A DNA stretch of 64,000 nt from Liolophura sinensis (Eukaryota > Mollusca > Polyplacophora > Chitonida > Chitonidae). Positions 26,201 through 41,200 of the stretch are shown here, one piece after another (the stretch's first letter is position 1; each line of letters starts with the position of its first letter). A program made the translations under genes and the position numbers. The stretch spans positions 17,683,127 through 17,747,126 of the forward strand of contig NC_088297.1 of the NCBI RefSeq assembly GCF_032854445.1, written 5' to 3'. Below the pieces are notes generated by a model. It had not been told where the DNA came from and ran no database searches. It saw only the letters and a program-made list of their open reading frames with translations.

Positions 26201-29200
26201 TGTCATCTTGATTATTTATTTGATTTGTGTTTCCCGCCGTACTCAAGAATATTTCACTTACACGACGGCGACGAGCATTATGGTGGGAGGAAACCGAGCA
26301 GAGCTCGGGGGGGAAACCCACAACCATCCACAGGATGCCGACTGACCTTCCCCAGGTACGGCTGTAGAGGAAGTGAGTTTGACTTGAACTCACAGCGACT
26401 GCATTGGTGAGAGGCTCCTGGGTCATCACGCTGCGCGAGCTACTAACCAACTGAGCAACAAAGGCCCCTCGTTATCTTTATTAAGCTGAGAATCAGTGAT
26501 TACTAGTCTGAAAGTGCATTTCTACATGGCAATCTTTTAGTGAAACGCAGTATATGTGACATGTACCTGCATCTCGCATGTATATACCTGTATCTCGCAT
26601 GTATATGAAAGCAATTCCCATATAATGTTCAGGACAAGGTTGTATGCATGTAAACCCATTGAACAAGGTGTGTCCAGAAATCAGAACACGGTTATCATTG
26701 GTACTCCTCTCAGTGGAACAAACCGTGTTTTTTTTTTTTTTTCTGCAGGTGTCCTCTGAGAAAACCGATTGTGTGCTGAGGGTTCCATTAGTCAGTCCTG
26801 TCAATGTTATACAGAGGCTTAGGCAGAGAACATGACTAATATGGTACAATCATTTTTAAGCAGTGCTTCCGTCCAACATCTCCTTCGTTAATCTCCTAGA
26901 AATGTGCAGAAGTACTGAGTAATCCATTTGACACCCTTGCAGCACGAGTTAATTTATTGATGGCCTTGCTGTGTTATTTTTATCACTTCCACGAATTCAC
27001 CTTGGATAGTGTTTCTCCAGTATTTTTTTGTTTTCGATAGAGATTACCGGTTTGTGCTATTTTTTATTTTTTTTTATTTTGTTTGGCAGCTTTTTTGCTG
27101 CATATGCATGTAACTTGCCATGTGATTTGCAGGAAACTGTTGACAGTATTCATTTCATTAGAATCTGACTCTTTGTAACAAATCAAACTCTTTTTAACAA
27201 ATGAAACAAAGGTATTTCAATTCAGTACATTTATTCTTGAGCCAGCTGTGCCTTGCTTGCTAATTTGACTGCCGTGTTGTTTTTGCTGCCTCAGGCTGGC
27301 CTCTAACACATGAATTTTGCAGGCTTATGTCAAATCTCATTTGTCCCTCAGTAGCTGTCTATGATTCAGGTATTTGATACAGGCCAGTGGTTTACTCCAG
27401 CTACTCTGTTTTGCACCAATCAAAAATCTGACTTCCGTCTTAAAGGAAAAGATTCCAGTGTGTTATCACCAATGAGATATAAGTAAATTGTTCAGCCAGC
27501 GTGTTGGCCATAGTCGAAATGCTTAAATCACTTGTCATAGGGATTTTCGTCCACTTTATTTGTGGGTTAACTGTTGCTTAGTAGAAATGGGAGATTTCTT
27601 TGGTGCGATTTGTCAGTGCCTCTGGTGCTATTATCTCAATCCGAAAGCTGTTACATTCCTTTTGTCACCCACTTAACGTGGAAATGTCTACGTGTGAATT
27701 GTCAGCGTTAGCTGCCTGCGTGTCAACATCAAAGTATGAAAACATGTCAACGACGTACTTCCAGTGCTCAGACAGATGAATTGTTACTTAACTGATGGGG
27801 ATGGAGATTCACTTTGATCAAACAGTCTGTAATTTATTGATCAAACAGGAACATGTATATAATTGACCTGAATATTGATCAGTGGTGCATTTTATCTTAA
27901 GTATTTTGTAGAAGCTTACTGTTATTGTGTAATGATATCAGAAAAATTTCTCAGTCAATCTTGCTTGGTATCCGGTTATTGTATTATAATCCTAGCACAT
28001 TGGGTCGATAGCCTTTGACTGCTGTTGAAGGATCGGGAAAGGCAGTGGTAATTACGGATTATCCCAGCAAGTGCAAGTTCTGTCCAGGTTTCCTGGCTTG
28101 CGGCCTCCATTATGCAGGTCCTATCAGAATGCCAGGCCTTACGCGTTGCCCAGACGGTGTATAATTGGCTCCCTCACGAAACATATCTGATTTCAAATGA
28201 ATTTTGTTGAAAGAACCAGCCTATGTTTTTATATTTAATTGGTTGTTTGAATTGGAATTGAAAGGGCAAATTTATCTGCTATTTCATGCAGCAGGATAAT
28301 TTTATGAGTTCAACAATTTAAAAAAAAAAATTGGAGAAAGTCTTTGTATATGGGAACAATGTGTTAATATTGTTGTAAGTAAGTAGGAGCATGTTGTATC
28401 TATACAAAAGCAAAGTAGGGCACCCTTCTTCATAGAATTGGAGAAGCCAAATTTTCATGGCCATTATCTAGAAAAAAAACTTAAATGCCCTAATCCTAAA
28501 CTTTAACGGTGAGAGTGTCTGTGCATAAAGAGATGTTATAAAATGCAACTTGAAATAATGCTTTCTAGGTGCTTCTAGGCCTGTGAATTAAAGAAATTTG
28601 TATGAAAACTAAACATCTGTGTTAGTAAACCATCACATTTTTCTTTAGTTTTTATTTTTAATACCGCTTGATTAGTTCAGGTGCCCCAACAATTTACTCT
28701 AGGTTTTGGCCCTGCCTGTTCTGCATGTGTTGGCCATGGTCCAGTATTCATCATGTTAAACTGTGTAGTTGTAAGGGGTTAATTGCTGTGGGTTTAAATT
28801 TATCCCCGAGACTATTGGACGCTTTCTGACCTAATTTCTTTCACTAGACTTGATTGGAATACAAGACAGGTCGATGTAAATACTTGGATATCAGGGCGGC
28901 AAGAGCTGAAAGGAATCTTGCAATTTCATACAAGTACATGTAGCTTCCTGTGCTGACTTCAGGCTTTGGACGTCTGAAATATTACTTTTTCGGAATTGTT
29001 TTTCATGTTTTAGCTCGCCTGTGTAACTACAGCTGGAACTTTATTTGTTGTACCCTGAATGTCGGCTCCCAATAAGAGTTTTTCAAACTATTTTTCAAAT
29101 CATATTTTAGGTAGCCCTGTTTAAATACAGCTGGAGCTTTATATTTCATACCTTGAATATCCGCTCCCAATAACAGTTCAAGCAATGTTCTGATGTTACA

Positions 29201-32200
29201 TGCACTTGTATTGAGCTGGAGTTTTGTGTGTATATGTATATACATCCCCTAGAGGTCTCTTGTAAATTGTCCTTCAGCTAAGGTATATCGTCCTCAGCCA
29301 ACGGTGATGTACAATTTCAGGTCAAAGAAAAGCTAACCGGTTTTCAGCATGGAACCAGGGTAATTTTCCGATGGTGTTAATATGCACATTGTGCAGATTG
29401 TTTGTGACACTGTCTTCGAGGATGTTTGTAGAGGTTTTACCTTAATCGTTGAGCGTGAAATAGTTGTCGCATGTTCCTGAAACGCTATTTACTAAGAAAC
29501 AAAGCAGGTGGTGTCTAAGAAAACACGACATTATCAGCGGCAAGCTTTTCTATCTGGGCGAACACAGTGAATTATTCAAGACTGCACAAATCTATTCATT
29601 CAGCGGCCAGTTAGCTTTGGCTTCTCTGGTATGTCTTGGGTTTTCGTGGCACAGCGGTTGTGTGTTCTGAACGATCGTCGCTTACACTCTGTATACTCTG
29701 TGGAAGTACATCTACCCTTGTTTACAGAGGTCATGTCTTGCACATTTTGGCTGGCCTGTCATTTCTGTGAAGGGTGTATATTTCTGCAAATTTACCTCAC
29801 ATGTGAAGGTTTTAGTGTATTATCAGTTGGTCTGTACCCATTGTGGCATTAACACTCCATCTACAGACCCACACAATACCTCTAGATCTGAAGCTGTTTT
29901 TTGTGATGTCTTGGTATTTCATGTCATGTGACAGTCATGTGTGTTGATGGCATTGTCTTGTATTCATCGGGCTGTGATGGGTGTATTTTGAGGTTCCAAA
30001 AACTTGTTTGGTGTCAGTTGTATACAGATTGCTTGGGAAATTATAAACTGAGCTTATTTGCAATGAAGTATTTTCAACAAATTTAGTTTTTTTATTTTTT
30101 GTACTCCGGTTATGTCCACCCATAGATGAGTTAAAATTCTCTTAGAGCTTTAAAACCAACCAAATAAATATCTCTGTTGTTCAGATTGGTCCACATGGCA
30201 AAAAGATCTGGGACATCGGAGAGGACCCCAACAAGGGAGGTAACTCTAAAGGTGTTTTTCATCAGGGTAGTCCGTGGGCCCCACCTGAGAACAGCTGGGA
30301 TGCACCGCCTGGAATTGTGGGTAAGTACACTGGATGGATTTTTGCGCATCGCTTACAGTAGATGACTGACATTTTGTACTCTAAAGTGCAGTTTTAGAGG
30401 CAAATAAATGTCTTTGTGTATTACTTAAGTTCTGCCCGGTTTCCCTCCCACCATAATGCTGGCCGCCGTTGTATAAGTGAAATATTCTTGAGTACGGCAT
30501 AGCAAATAAATAAACAAATAAATAACATTATAATAGGAATTTTCTGATGTACTGTATTATGGTATGGTATGTACTTTGGTATGTAAAAATGAACTTTCAC
30601 AAGAACATAAAGACCATAAAATTATACTTTTGATGCCAACACTTAAGTTTTTCTAATCAGAAATTCTTCATACTACATAATGTGGCTTTATAAGGTGGAT
30701 GACTCAGAATGTATCGTTTGAGATCTAATGGTGCTCCTTGATATTGGCTGGTCCTTGATTAAGTATAGAAAGAAAACAAATGAAGCATTTTTCTTTAAAT
30801 GTATAGCATCAAGCAAAAGTCACGGTTTTAGATGGTTGTTTACTAACATGGATATGGTCACTGGTAACTGACTGCAGATGGTCGCAGGTTTCTCAAGGGC
30901 CTCTGCCTGGTTTCCTTTCACCATAATGCTGGCTGCTGTCGTATAAGTGAAATAATCTTGAGTACACCAGTCAAATAGATTGCTGATAATTGAATTAAGT
31001 GTTGATGCGACACATGCCCATCAGAGCAGTGCTTGTTTATCTGACGGGAACACTTTGATAACTTGGAAATGTGCTATAGGAATTTTCAATGCGTAATGTG
31101 ACATGACACTTTCCCCAACTTGACTGGCTGAAATTAAGTCTCCAGGACGTACGCTTGATTTACAGCATTCGTTTTACTTTTAAGGAAAAGGCTTGTTTTT
31201 GGATGGTTAATTTTATTTGTGGTGTTTATTTTTGAAAGTGGCGTATAATTTGATACTCTGGCACAGGACACTGTCGTGGCCACTATAGTCCTCGTCTTTG
31301 CAAATGCAAATTAAAACAAATTGAGAGTCTGGAATTTGAGGCTGAAACATCAAGGAAAAAATAAGACCAAAACATCGTGTCGTATAGACATAATTGATTG
31401 GAAAATACGAATCTGGATATTTTACTTGACCAAAAATGGCCGGGCTGCTGCAAATTGACGACAGTGTGTTTGTGTTATTTTCCTACTGGAAATATGATGT
31501 ATTATAGTGTGAAATTCACAGCAAAAAGGTTGTAGCATAATGATTTCAAATATGAGATGTTTATTGGGGGGGGAAGAGATCTAATGGCTGCTACATTGAT
31601 TTTCGAGTGAATTGTAAGCAAATGTGAGGCATGGCTGGTGGTTGGTGTTTCTTATTCTCTGCCAAGTTTTCTCAAGGCCATAGTTTTCTTTAGACCAGAC
31701 CAAAACAAAATCTGTGGAAAAATCTATTTCTGAGACACCTGATAGAAAAAATATGGCCTGTGGTTTCATTGCAGTTTAATTCCTTGACTTTTTTACCTAG
31801 AAAAGAACAACATTCAATTTGATTTATGATTCTCTCTAACTTGGAGGCAAGAGTACAGTGCTTGGGTTGGCCAATTTCAAGCATAAAAGTCTAATTTTAT
31901 CAGCATACTACAGAGTAATGCCCTTGTAAAGTTGTTGATTAAACATCCTATGAAATTGTAAATTGTTGAATTACAATATAGCGCAACAACAGCATTATGT
32001 AAAACATAAAGCCTAGTTCCAGGTAGTCTGATCAAAGTTTATTTTCAATACTTGTTGTTTTCTAACATTTAAGATCTTCTATCCAAATTGTTTTAGCTGT
32101 CAGCCTGTAAAGTGAAATAAAATCTCTTTGAGATGGGCAGTCAAGCAAGATACGCAACAAATAATATTGGGTTGAAATGTAGAAATATGCCCCTCTGAAA

Positions 32201-35200
32201 GCTATGGATGCATCTGCTTACATGCCCTGGTAACTGGTTTTTGCGAATTTTTCATGCATTATAAAATCCAACATTGACATCCAGCTTTACCCTGGCTCTG
32301 TCTGTGTGGCATATGGGAGCTGAATGCCCTTCCCCATGGGCTGGAGGTAAAGTCCCCTTCCACAGTGTTGAAGAATAATGTCTGTTTCCCCCCTGGTAAC
32401 TGGGGCGTGGACAAACCCCTGCATATTCCATCAGCTTCCCAGAGTCCCTCTGTGGGCTGTGACGGGGGAGAAAAACCATGCAGTGGACAGACCTACAAAC
32501 CTAAAGTTACAATACATAGTGTATGCCATTTTCAGGCATTTGTTTACATGTACATGTCTGTTTGCTAGGATACTAATAAATTGATACAACAGAAATGTTC
32601 ATGCAGACCGTTCTTGAAGAAAGGTAAAAAAAAAATTTAGGGCCTGATTACTGTAGTTCCGCAACCTTTTCGCAAGCAGAGGACAATAAAACTTACGAAG
32701 AAACCGGGGTTGAATCTATGACAGGCAGATGGGGAGATTGGGGGGTAATCTTGTTCCTGTACAACACACATCAGGCGTTGCTGGAGGTCTGACGTGTAAA
32801 CCCCCCATGTGCTAATGGGCTGGCTCAACACCACCACCTGTCAGTCAGCCAGCATGGCCATTTGTGAGTGACTATATGTTTGGAAGTAGATGGCAAATAC
32901 TTGTCTCTTTTTATAATCTTCCCCAGAAATATCAGGTCCAAAACTATCACAGCCAACAGGTGGTTTACATGTTCATTTCTCGATACGACAGTAATTGTAT
33001 TCTGGTGCCTGTAGCTGTAGTCTGGAGAACAAGACAGCTGTCGAGCGCTAGCCAGCAATTACATATTTATATTGATCGCTCCAAATTTTGCACCAGCATA
33101 TATCTCAAGTTAGAGACATTTATTCCTTGTTGCACACAAACTTGTCCGTATTGTTGAACTAAACTCAAAGATGTCAAGCAGTCAATCCTTGTAGTCCTGT
33201 AATCCTCAACAAGGGAGTGGTGTGGTGATAGGTGCTCTTTAGCAAAGATATAGAGATTAAGGCACACTGGTTAATCAAAGGCAGGATTAAATACTCTTTA
33301 ATCCCTTATTGGCTATATTAGTAGTTCTGATGTCTGCATTCACTTCAGAATATGGTTACAAGATGCATGTAGAATGAAAAGTTTCTGAACTGTTCAAGTA
33401 ACAATGTTTGTTTCTTTCTGAATTAGTGATAATTGAATGTTAAATTTGCGATTTTTTTTTTCTTTCTTTTTTTAATACTTTCGTAGGTTGAACAAAACAT
33501 TGTTAAGCAGGAGCCTCGTCTTAGGGCAATTTTAGTCAGTTTTATATGTTTGTTCTTGTAAGAAAAATCATTTTTTAGCCAGTTTGTTATTAGATTAGAA
33601 CATATAGCTACACATCTTCACACTTTACTAATGTAGGCTCTGATGACCTAACAATAGGCTAGCATTCTTCACATGAAAAATTGGAGGCGATGTCAATCTG
33701 CAACAGCCTAGTGGTATTGATATGCAAATCACAACTTTGCTCAGTTCCAGCGTAGTTTGTAGGACACGTCAGTCATAGCAAGAGACCCGATCCGACCACC
33801 TGTTGTTTTGCCTGTGCTAAATAAAGTAAGTGTTGTGGACATCATTATAACCACAAGAGGACTTTTTGATGTTTTTACTGTTTTGGTGTCAAGGCCAAAC
33901 TTATTCGTGATTAAAATTAGTAATAGTCAGTAGGGACCTGGTGATGTGTAAAATTTTGAATTCCTGTCATTTAGTCTAGATTTGACGGCAGATTTCACAA
34001 TTAGTCTTTTGTCCAAGGGTTGGGTCAATGAAAATAAGCCCATCTGATTGGTCAGTGTGGAATTCTGTAAGTTACCTGTAAGACAGTTTAGCGCATGTGA
34101 CTGAGCTCCCAGAAAATGTGATGAGGAATGGCAATAGCATTTCACCAATACAACGTTGAAATATATAATGGGCATCCGATTCCACACATGTGAACAAAAT
34201 GTTCAACGCTGAGTTTATGATTGCTATTTTATGAATTCTTCAAACCATAATGCTGGCTGCCACCGTATGAGTGAAATATTGTTGAGCACTGCGTAAAGAA
34301 CCACCATGAAATACGTTCGATACATCTGTACTGGATTGTTTTAATTACGCTCATCAGAGTTTACTGTTGTTAGACAGGTGCTGGCATAGAAAGTTTGACA
34401 TAGATTTGACTGATTTGGAATACTTGATTGAGGCACTCAGCATCGTGCAATGACCTTTATCAAACTTGACAAACGAATGATTTACAACACATTACGGTGG
34501 GAACATTCACATTTTTATGAAATAGTATATTTAATTGGATAGCTGCCCAGTTTTTAAGTGTAGTCATAAGGCTTTGCATGACACCAGTTAGAATTGACCC
34601 TTTGGGCATTGTCTCTACCCACACCACCCTTCACCGCTGTCTGCTGCTAAGTGATCGCTGGTATGAAAACAAGTTAGTTCCCCTACTCGTGGCATGGGCT
34701 TTAATGGTCGTATAGGTCAGGGAAATGTTATGAAGGTGTGACATTATGGAGCAAGCTGAACATGTCTCGGCTCCTAGTGAAAAGGCTGCGGAAATATGGT
34801 ATATTACCCGCCTAGGCCCAATACAAATATGAGACCTAGTCAGGACTATAGACATAATAGTAAATACACTCATGCTGATTTCTCTGGTTGCATGTGGAAT
34901 GGTGGTGGGTCCGCCCCCCCCCCCCCCCCCCCCCCCCGCCCCGCGGGATCTGCAAAGTTTGCTTATGCTGTGTACGTTAAGTATACTTGAGTACGCTGTA
35001 AAACACCAATGAAGTAATAAATCAACCCTGCATGGTCACCTTTGTGATGACCTTAGCTCAGTTTGAGCTGATAGTTTTTTATTTCGAGGTCTTATTCACA
35101 CGTTGGATGACCACCACCTTAACCCCAGCATGTGTAAATTACCTTTTTTTTCACAGAGCACTCGGTGTCTCAGCCCATCCAGATGGTACAGAGACGGCCT

Positions 35201-38200
35201 GGCAGTTTCCCTAGTAATGACACCCACTCGGTGCTCTCCCCCCCGCTCAGAGACCAGTGCCCTCGGCGTCAACATGGTGGAATATGTCCTCGGGGGATCG
35301 CCAACGGGCAAGGAACTGGACAACCGACTGCGAATGAAGGGAGGCTACCCAGCTGGAAAACGTGCCATGTTTGTAAGTCTATGTACTAAAGTATATCTGT
35401 ATATTACACATTTTCAGAACCAGTGAAACTTATCACAATACAGCTGTAGACAGCTGAATTGAAATTTGTGATATAAGTGCTTAATACACTTGAATTAAAA
35501 GACAATATAGTTCAAAGGGGTTGGATAAGCAGGATCATCATGTCTTCACAGCATTTTTGAGATGTACATGTATATCCAAAATTTTGTTTATATCATTAGC
35601 CCAAATGACCTAAAATTTTCGCCCACAGAAGTGCATTTTTAGAGGTGAATGTCAACAAATATTACTTTTGGTGATGAAACAGTTTTCTAATAGGATCCCA
35701 TCCCATATTCCAAGTAAACATCAAAACACATTTCTACAATGAATAGAACTCTCAGAATCTGGAAATATGGGCACGTTAGTCATGGACGAAATGTATAGTC
35801 AGTTTATATGAACGAAAGTTTGTATGATGTTAACCTATTATTCAGGGGACCTGAATTTGTGTGGTGAAATGTCTTGACTGCACACTATTGTGTGAAATTA
35901 CCAGGTGGGCATTAATTTGAAGACCAGATATTTTATATTTACTGCATGAAATAAGCTTTTTGTGTTTCCTAAATGTTGCACAGGATTATTGAGAAGTTAC
36001 AAGAGTTTGTATGATGTACGAATACTTCACACAGTGGATGAATGGAAGGTGAAAGCAGGGTTGGGTCTTTGTCAGCCCTTGTCTTTCAGTCACTAGGATG
36101 CACGAGTTATGGGTTCAATCCCAACCTTGAACAGGAAATTTGTAGATCCCTCTGCTACCAAGTTTCTAAGAGACAGCTTGTCTTCTACCGGCATAGGGAG
36201 CAAGTCTACAATACATGGGGGAAAAGGTTTCTTGGTAACTTGCCCGATGTCAGTTTCCTCCACACATAAAAATGTCTTAAGCATGGCACTGAACGACAAT
36301 CAGTCAGAAGATACTAGATGAAGGCATTTGGTAACCTTCAACTGTGTAACCAGTGGTATTTTGACATCTACAGGTGCCTCCGCAGGAGGGCGGGCAGGAC
36401 GCTCCGATGGAAAAGAAAACAAAGACACCTTCGCCTTTCGAAGGGGGTGACCAGGACCGAGGGGACATGGAAAACAAGGAGAACAGCCAGTCGAACGGGA
36501 TTCTCCAAAACGGGCTTGATGACGGCTTCAGGTGAGCATTGCTTGCGCTTGGAATACTTTTTCTACATCCAGACAATGTTACTGGTTTCAGCCTGTGTGT
36601 TCATCTGTTCTTCTTGTTTTAATTTTCATTCCCATAGGATATCTTGTTTCAGACTTATCGGATCGCTCTCACATTTGGAGGGTCAATCCCTTGTCACGAT
36701 GCTTTAGCTCGCTTGGAATAGTATTTTGTCCATTATCCTCTGTTCATTTATGGGTTAATTTAAATATTTCTTTTTGCCCAATAGATCTTGGATTTGGCTT
36801 GTGCATTAATTTCTGCCCAATATTAATTTGATGGATTGATCTCGGATTTGGCTTGTGAACCCCTGGAGGGCTCAAGTCCTTTTAACGCTTGCTTTCATAA
36901 AGTACAGCCAAAGCATGTGTCGTACTGGGAGCGTCGGCATCCAATAAGTGTGAAAGCGATGTAAAACAAAATGTTAATGAGTGGTATCTTAAAAAGTATT
37001 GGATGTAATGAGCTTAGAGTGTGCACAGATGTAGAGCACAAGGGCAGTATTCCATTGTTGATTGATATTTACATATTAAATACCATAAATTACTGAATTC
37101 CTGACTTAGTGTACAATGTATTAGAATCCACAATAAACAAAATGTCAGGGGTTGTATCTCAAAAAAGTACAGCACGTATTGACCTGAAGTTTTACATGCG
37201 TATATAGCACAATGGCACAAGGGGATGTTCCTTGTCTGATACTCTGTGCACATATTAATTACAGTAAATTACTAAATCCACGATTTCAGTACTTTATGTA
37301 TTGAGATGAAGTTTTGCATTTATGTGTCTCCTACAGACGAGCTGTTAAGTAGCCTTACTACCATTCCTAAGATTATTTTATACATTTTTGTAATTATGAT
37401 TAGATGCTTGCAGCAGTCCAGTGAAGAATAAGATATATATATATATATACACACACACATACACATACACACACACACACAAACACACACATAAAAAAAG
37501 GAATTCTGTTCTCTGTATTTCATTTCTAAAGTAGAAATTTCTTTTATGTTCCAGTCGAACTCCCGGAAGCCGTCAGAACTCTCCAACTCATGAAGATAGT
37601 AAAATGCACATGCCCCATCAACCAATGGGAATGGACCCTCAGAAAATGGTGCATGGTCGCCCGGATAACAGTTTCCTGGAGCAACATCCCCATCTAAATC
37701 ACGCCTCTGGTTTTCAACTGGACCCCCCACAATTTGAACCTGTAGGCATTGATCCTATTCAATTTGATTATTCTAGTCAGCTTGTTTCCTCAATGGACAG
37801 CCCCAACTTCAATATGGACTACAATCAACAGGTTTGTGGAACTAATCTTTGCTGGACCATGGGGGTTTTTGTTATAGAGAATGTGGAGTAAAATGATGCC
37901 AAAAGTAGAAATTGTGCTCAGGTAATGATAATCTTTCTGAAAATCTTATCTTTGGAAAGATGCAACGTTTCGCTTTATGAATTTCTTGCAGCTTTTCCTT
38001 TGTGAGTTGAAAACAGTTCTAAATTTGTCTTCTTCGTCACCTGTATTGCCCAGAGTTGTTAAATATTAATCTATAACAATCATATCAGTACATTGCTGGC
38101 TAGCATAGCAAACAAACTTTGCCAGTCCATCTACCAATCTTGTGAACAGTAAATGGTAGACGCGTTGAGAGCTGCTCCAACCATAGTTTGCTTTGCCACA

Positions 38201-41200
38201 CTAAAGGATAACGTTTGTATGGGCTTAAGACATGATTGACTCAGCTTTTCCCAGTCGGTCCCATTCCACTTAACTCATGTTGGTTTTTCCTGAAGCAGTC
38301 ATTTTGAAAATAGTTTGAGTATAATTCGCACTGATTACAGTCGAGAGGTTTCAGTATTTCACTTACATACACACTTAACGACTCCAGGTCAGGTTGAGTA
38401 GAGTTTGGTTTTTAGCACCTATGAATGCTGAGCTCAACACTGAAACAGCTAAAGTAAATCCAACATTTGCACCCAGCTATACCCTGGCTCTGTCTGTGTG
38501 GCATACGGGAGCTGAATGCCCTTCCCCAGGGGCTGGAGGCAAATTCCCCTTCCACAATGTTGGAGAATAATCCCTGTCCCCTGATAACTCGGGTGTGGAC
38601 AAACCCCTGCATATTCCATCAGCTTCCCAGAGTCCCTCTGTGGACTGTGACAGGGGAGAAAAAACCATGCAGTGGACAAAATGACTGAATTTGCCTTGTA
38701 AATTGCTCCAGAAGGTGCTCTGAAAACGAAGATGTCTCAAGATGGTGAAAACGCTGGCTCTCTTTCACTATGGCTCCTAAGGTCGCCTGTTCGAATCCAG
38801 CCTGCGTAGTTTCGACGACATCTTATAATTCCGGGAGTGTACCCTATAAAAAGTAGACGGTGCCTTATAAAAAGTAGACCTGTGCCAAGGAAAGAGTTTT
38901 GAGCATGATAAAAGTTAAATAATAAAACTGAAATAAATTTTTGTTCTGTTTGTGTTTCACAGCAGCAACTGCTTCAGCGTCAGCAGCAGCCTATAGCTGT
39001 GTTAACCCAGCAACAGTACGCTCTGGCAGCACAACAACAACAACAGCTGGGTAAGTCCGAGTCGCCCCTTGCCATGCCCTAGAGCTAAGCCGACTAACAC
39101 CAAAGTTCCCCAGTGTGTCCACAGTCTGTCACAAACTGAGCTTTTGGACCTCACAGAAAAGGCACATGGAAATACTTGTGAAATGCCCTTAAAAAATTCT
39201 GTGCTGGAAAATTGAAATACATGTAGTGTTATGTGCCACTACATGAATGAAGATATGGTAACCCGTTATAGGGTTACATGTAGGTTGCCTAAGGGATCAG
39301 TGCCCGGTTTCACAAAGATGTCATAAATGTATGCTAATAAAAATGCCGCTTTGTGAAACTGGGTTAAGGTGGTAATTTGTTAGATAAATTTCTGACTGCA
39401 CATGGCAACTAACTTCCTCCCCCATTATACTGATTTTGCATAAACAAAATTTGTAAGAAAGAGTTTTCCAGACAGCCACTTCCGTGTACAAATACCTCCA
39501 AGGTTACTGCCACGTATCATGAAGCAGGTTAGGCTAAAGTAGATTGTAACTAAAGACAGTTCAGATTTGTTGCCGTGATAAAATCAGCTTATGGTGCGAA
39601 TCCTCCAAAATATAGATGCCAGAAGAGAGAGAAGAGAATTTCTACATCTTACAAATGTTCATAATCTGTGGTGTATCGAACAGCCTCGATAGCACAGTTA
39701 GTGGAGCATCCGCATCAGGAGCGGTAGATCCAGAATCAATCCTGGGTTGAGTCACACCTAAGACTTTAGAGGAGGAAGTTGTAACTTCCTCGCTTGGCGT
39801 TAAGCATAAAGAGGATAGTGGAACAACTGGTTGCCGCATATCAGTATAATGGCTCGGGCGGGTGGTTTCCTTGCCTTCGGTAAGTCGTCTCAGTGAAGCA
39901 GCACTAGGTAAAAGAGTGGTTGAAGTTTGTCCTACAACAAGGATGTACATTACAAACACCCTAAGGATTCCTTAGGATTCATATGACTGAAAAATTGTTG
40001 AGCACGACGTTAAACCCCAGGCACTCACTCACTTGTGGCGTTTTGTGGCCTCGGTTTTACAAACACTTTGAATTACATGTATGCCTTGGAGAAAAACAGA
40101 ACAATTGTCACCACTGCTTGAATGAATCCGTGAACCCAATTTTTTTTTTTTATTCTTGTGATGTGTATTTCGCATGATTTTCACCCAGCGTTCTTTTTAA
40201 GTTGAACTTGTGCATGGCAGAACATAGTTCTGATGTCATCAACTGCTTGTTTGCACATGTTCAAAAGCTTTAAAAGGAAATGAAATTTATGGTATGTTAA
40301 TTATGACACTCTGCAACAAAGCAAGGAAGTGTTGGTTCAATCCCAGCCTTTGTTTATGTTTTTGAGATTCCCCCTCCACTATTACAGGGGCCTTGGTTGT
40401 CATAAGCAGATGATTTGACCTTGTTGTTCAATTTAGGTCATCTTGACAACACATGAAACTTTCACCAATATGTTAGGCTATTAATTGCTTACAAATTTCA
40501 TGGAATGTTTCACTCAACTGAACATCGCGCTGTTTGAAATGTGGTAGAGAAGAACAAGAATTAGTTGATGAAGAATCATTTGAAGTTTACTGCAAATCCC
40601 CAAAAATTTCACTTGATGGTTTTTTTCCTGAAGTACTGCGCAAATCGACCACTCTCTTGGAATACATACAGGTGGTTTACCCATGGCACTCCGGTTTCTT
40701 CCACCCATAAAAGAGAACACCATCAGTTGACAACAATCAAATATTACATATAAATTTCCACCTGATACTGCCTGAATTCCTCATCTGTTTTTCATACGAA
40801 AGAGTAACTTTCAGTGTGATTATGCACAGTTTTAGTTTTGGGGGACAAAAGTACATTGGTTGTTTTGGCCAATTTCAGGGCTTCACAAAAATTAAAGTTT
40901 TATGAGTCAACACAGAATAATGCCTTCAGAATATACTTGAATAAACACCTTGCAAACATGCGAAAAGGTTGAATTACAGTAGTTGCTGCTTGAAAGCTGC
41001 TGTGCAATTTCTTAGTGTCTAAAACTACCACCTCCTTTAGCGTGTATTGTCTTGCAGCATTTTGCAGTTTCTGCCCTATCCAGGGTTTGTCCATGGTCAA
41101 AGTTTCTTTGTCATTTTACCGTGAAAAATGAGAACACCTGACTGATCGCCATGTCAATGTAATACAAGCACCAGAATGTGTGTTAGTCTCTCTTCTCTTT

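Larger units (their letters stand above)
11504..30184 (+). other. Intron 3, 18.7 kb
   Basis: Very large intron between GTGAGT (11504) and GTTGTTCAG (30184). It holds a stem-loop (GGCTGTGATCT / AGATCACAGCC, 11999-12040), SINEs, dispersed repeats and a few homopolymers listed separately. Open frames up to about 100 codons (for example 19601-19897) show no known domain. No nested gene or RNA gene is supported. Non-repetitive blocks such as 22810-23040 and 26880-28200 have mixed composition and could hold regulatory sequence, but I see no specific motif. Confidence 0.85.
30321..35156 (+). other. Intron 4, 4.8 kb
   Basis: Contains a partial R3 (30355-30425), SINE-A pieces, an R1 copy, R2 fragments and a C homopolymer (34911-34937), listed separately. 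No gene found inside. Confidence 0.85.
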
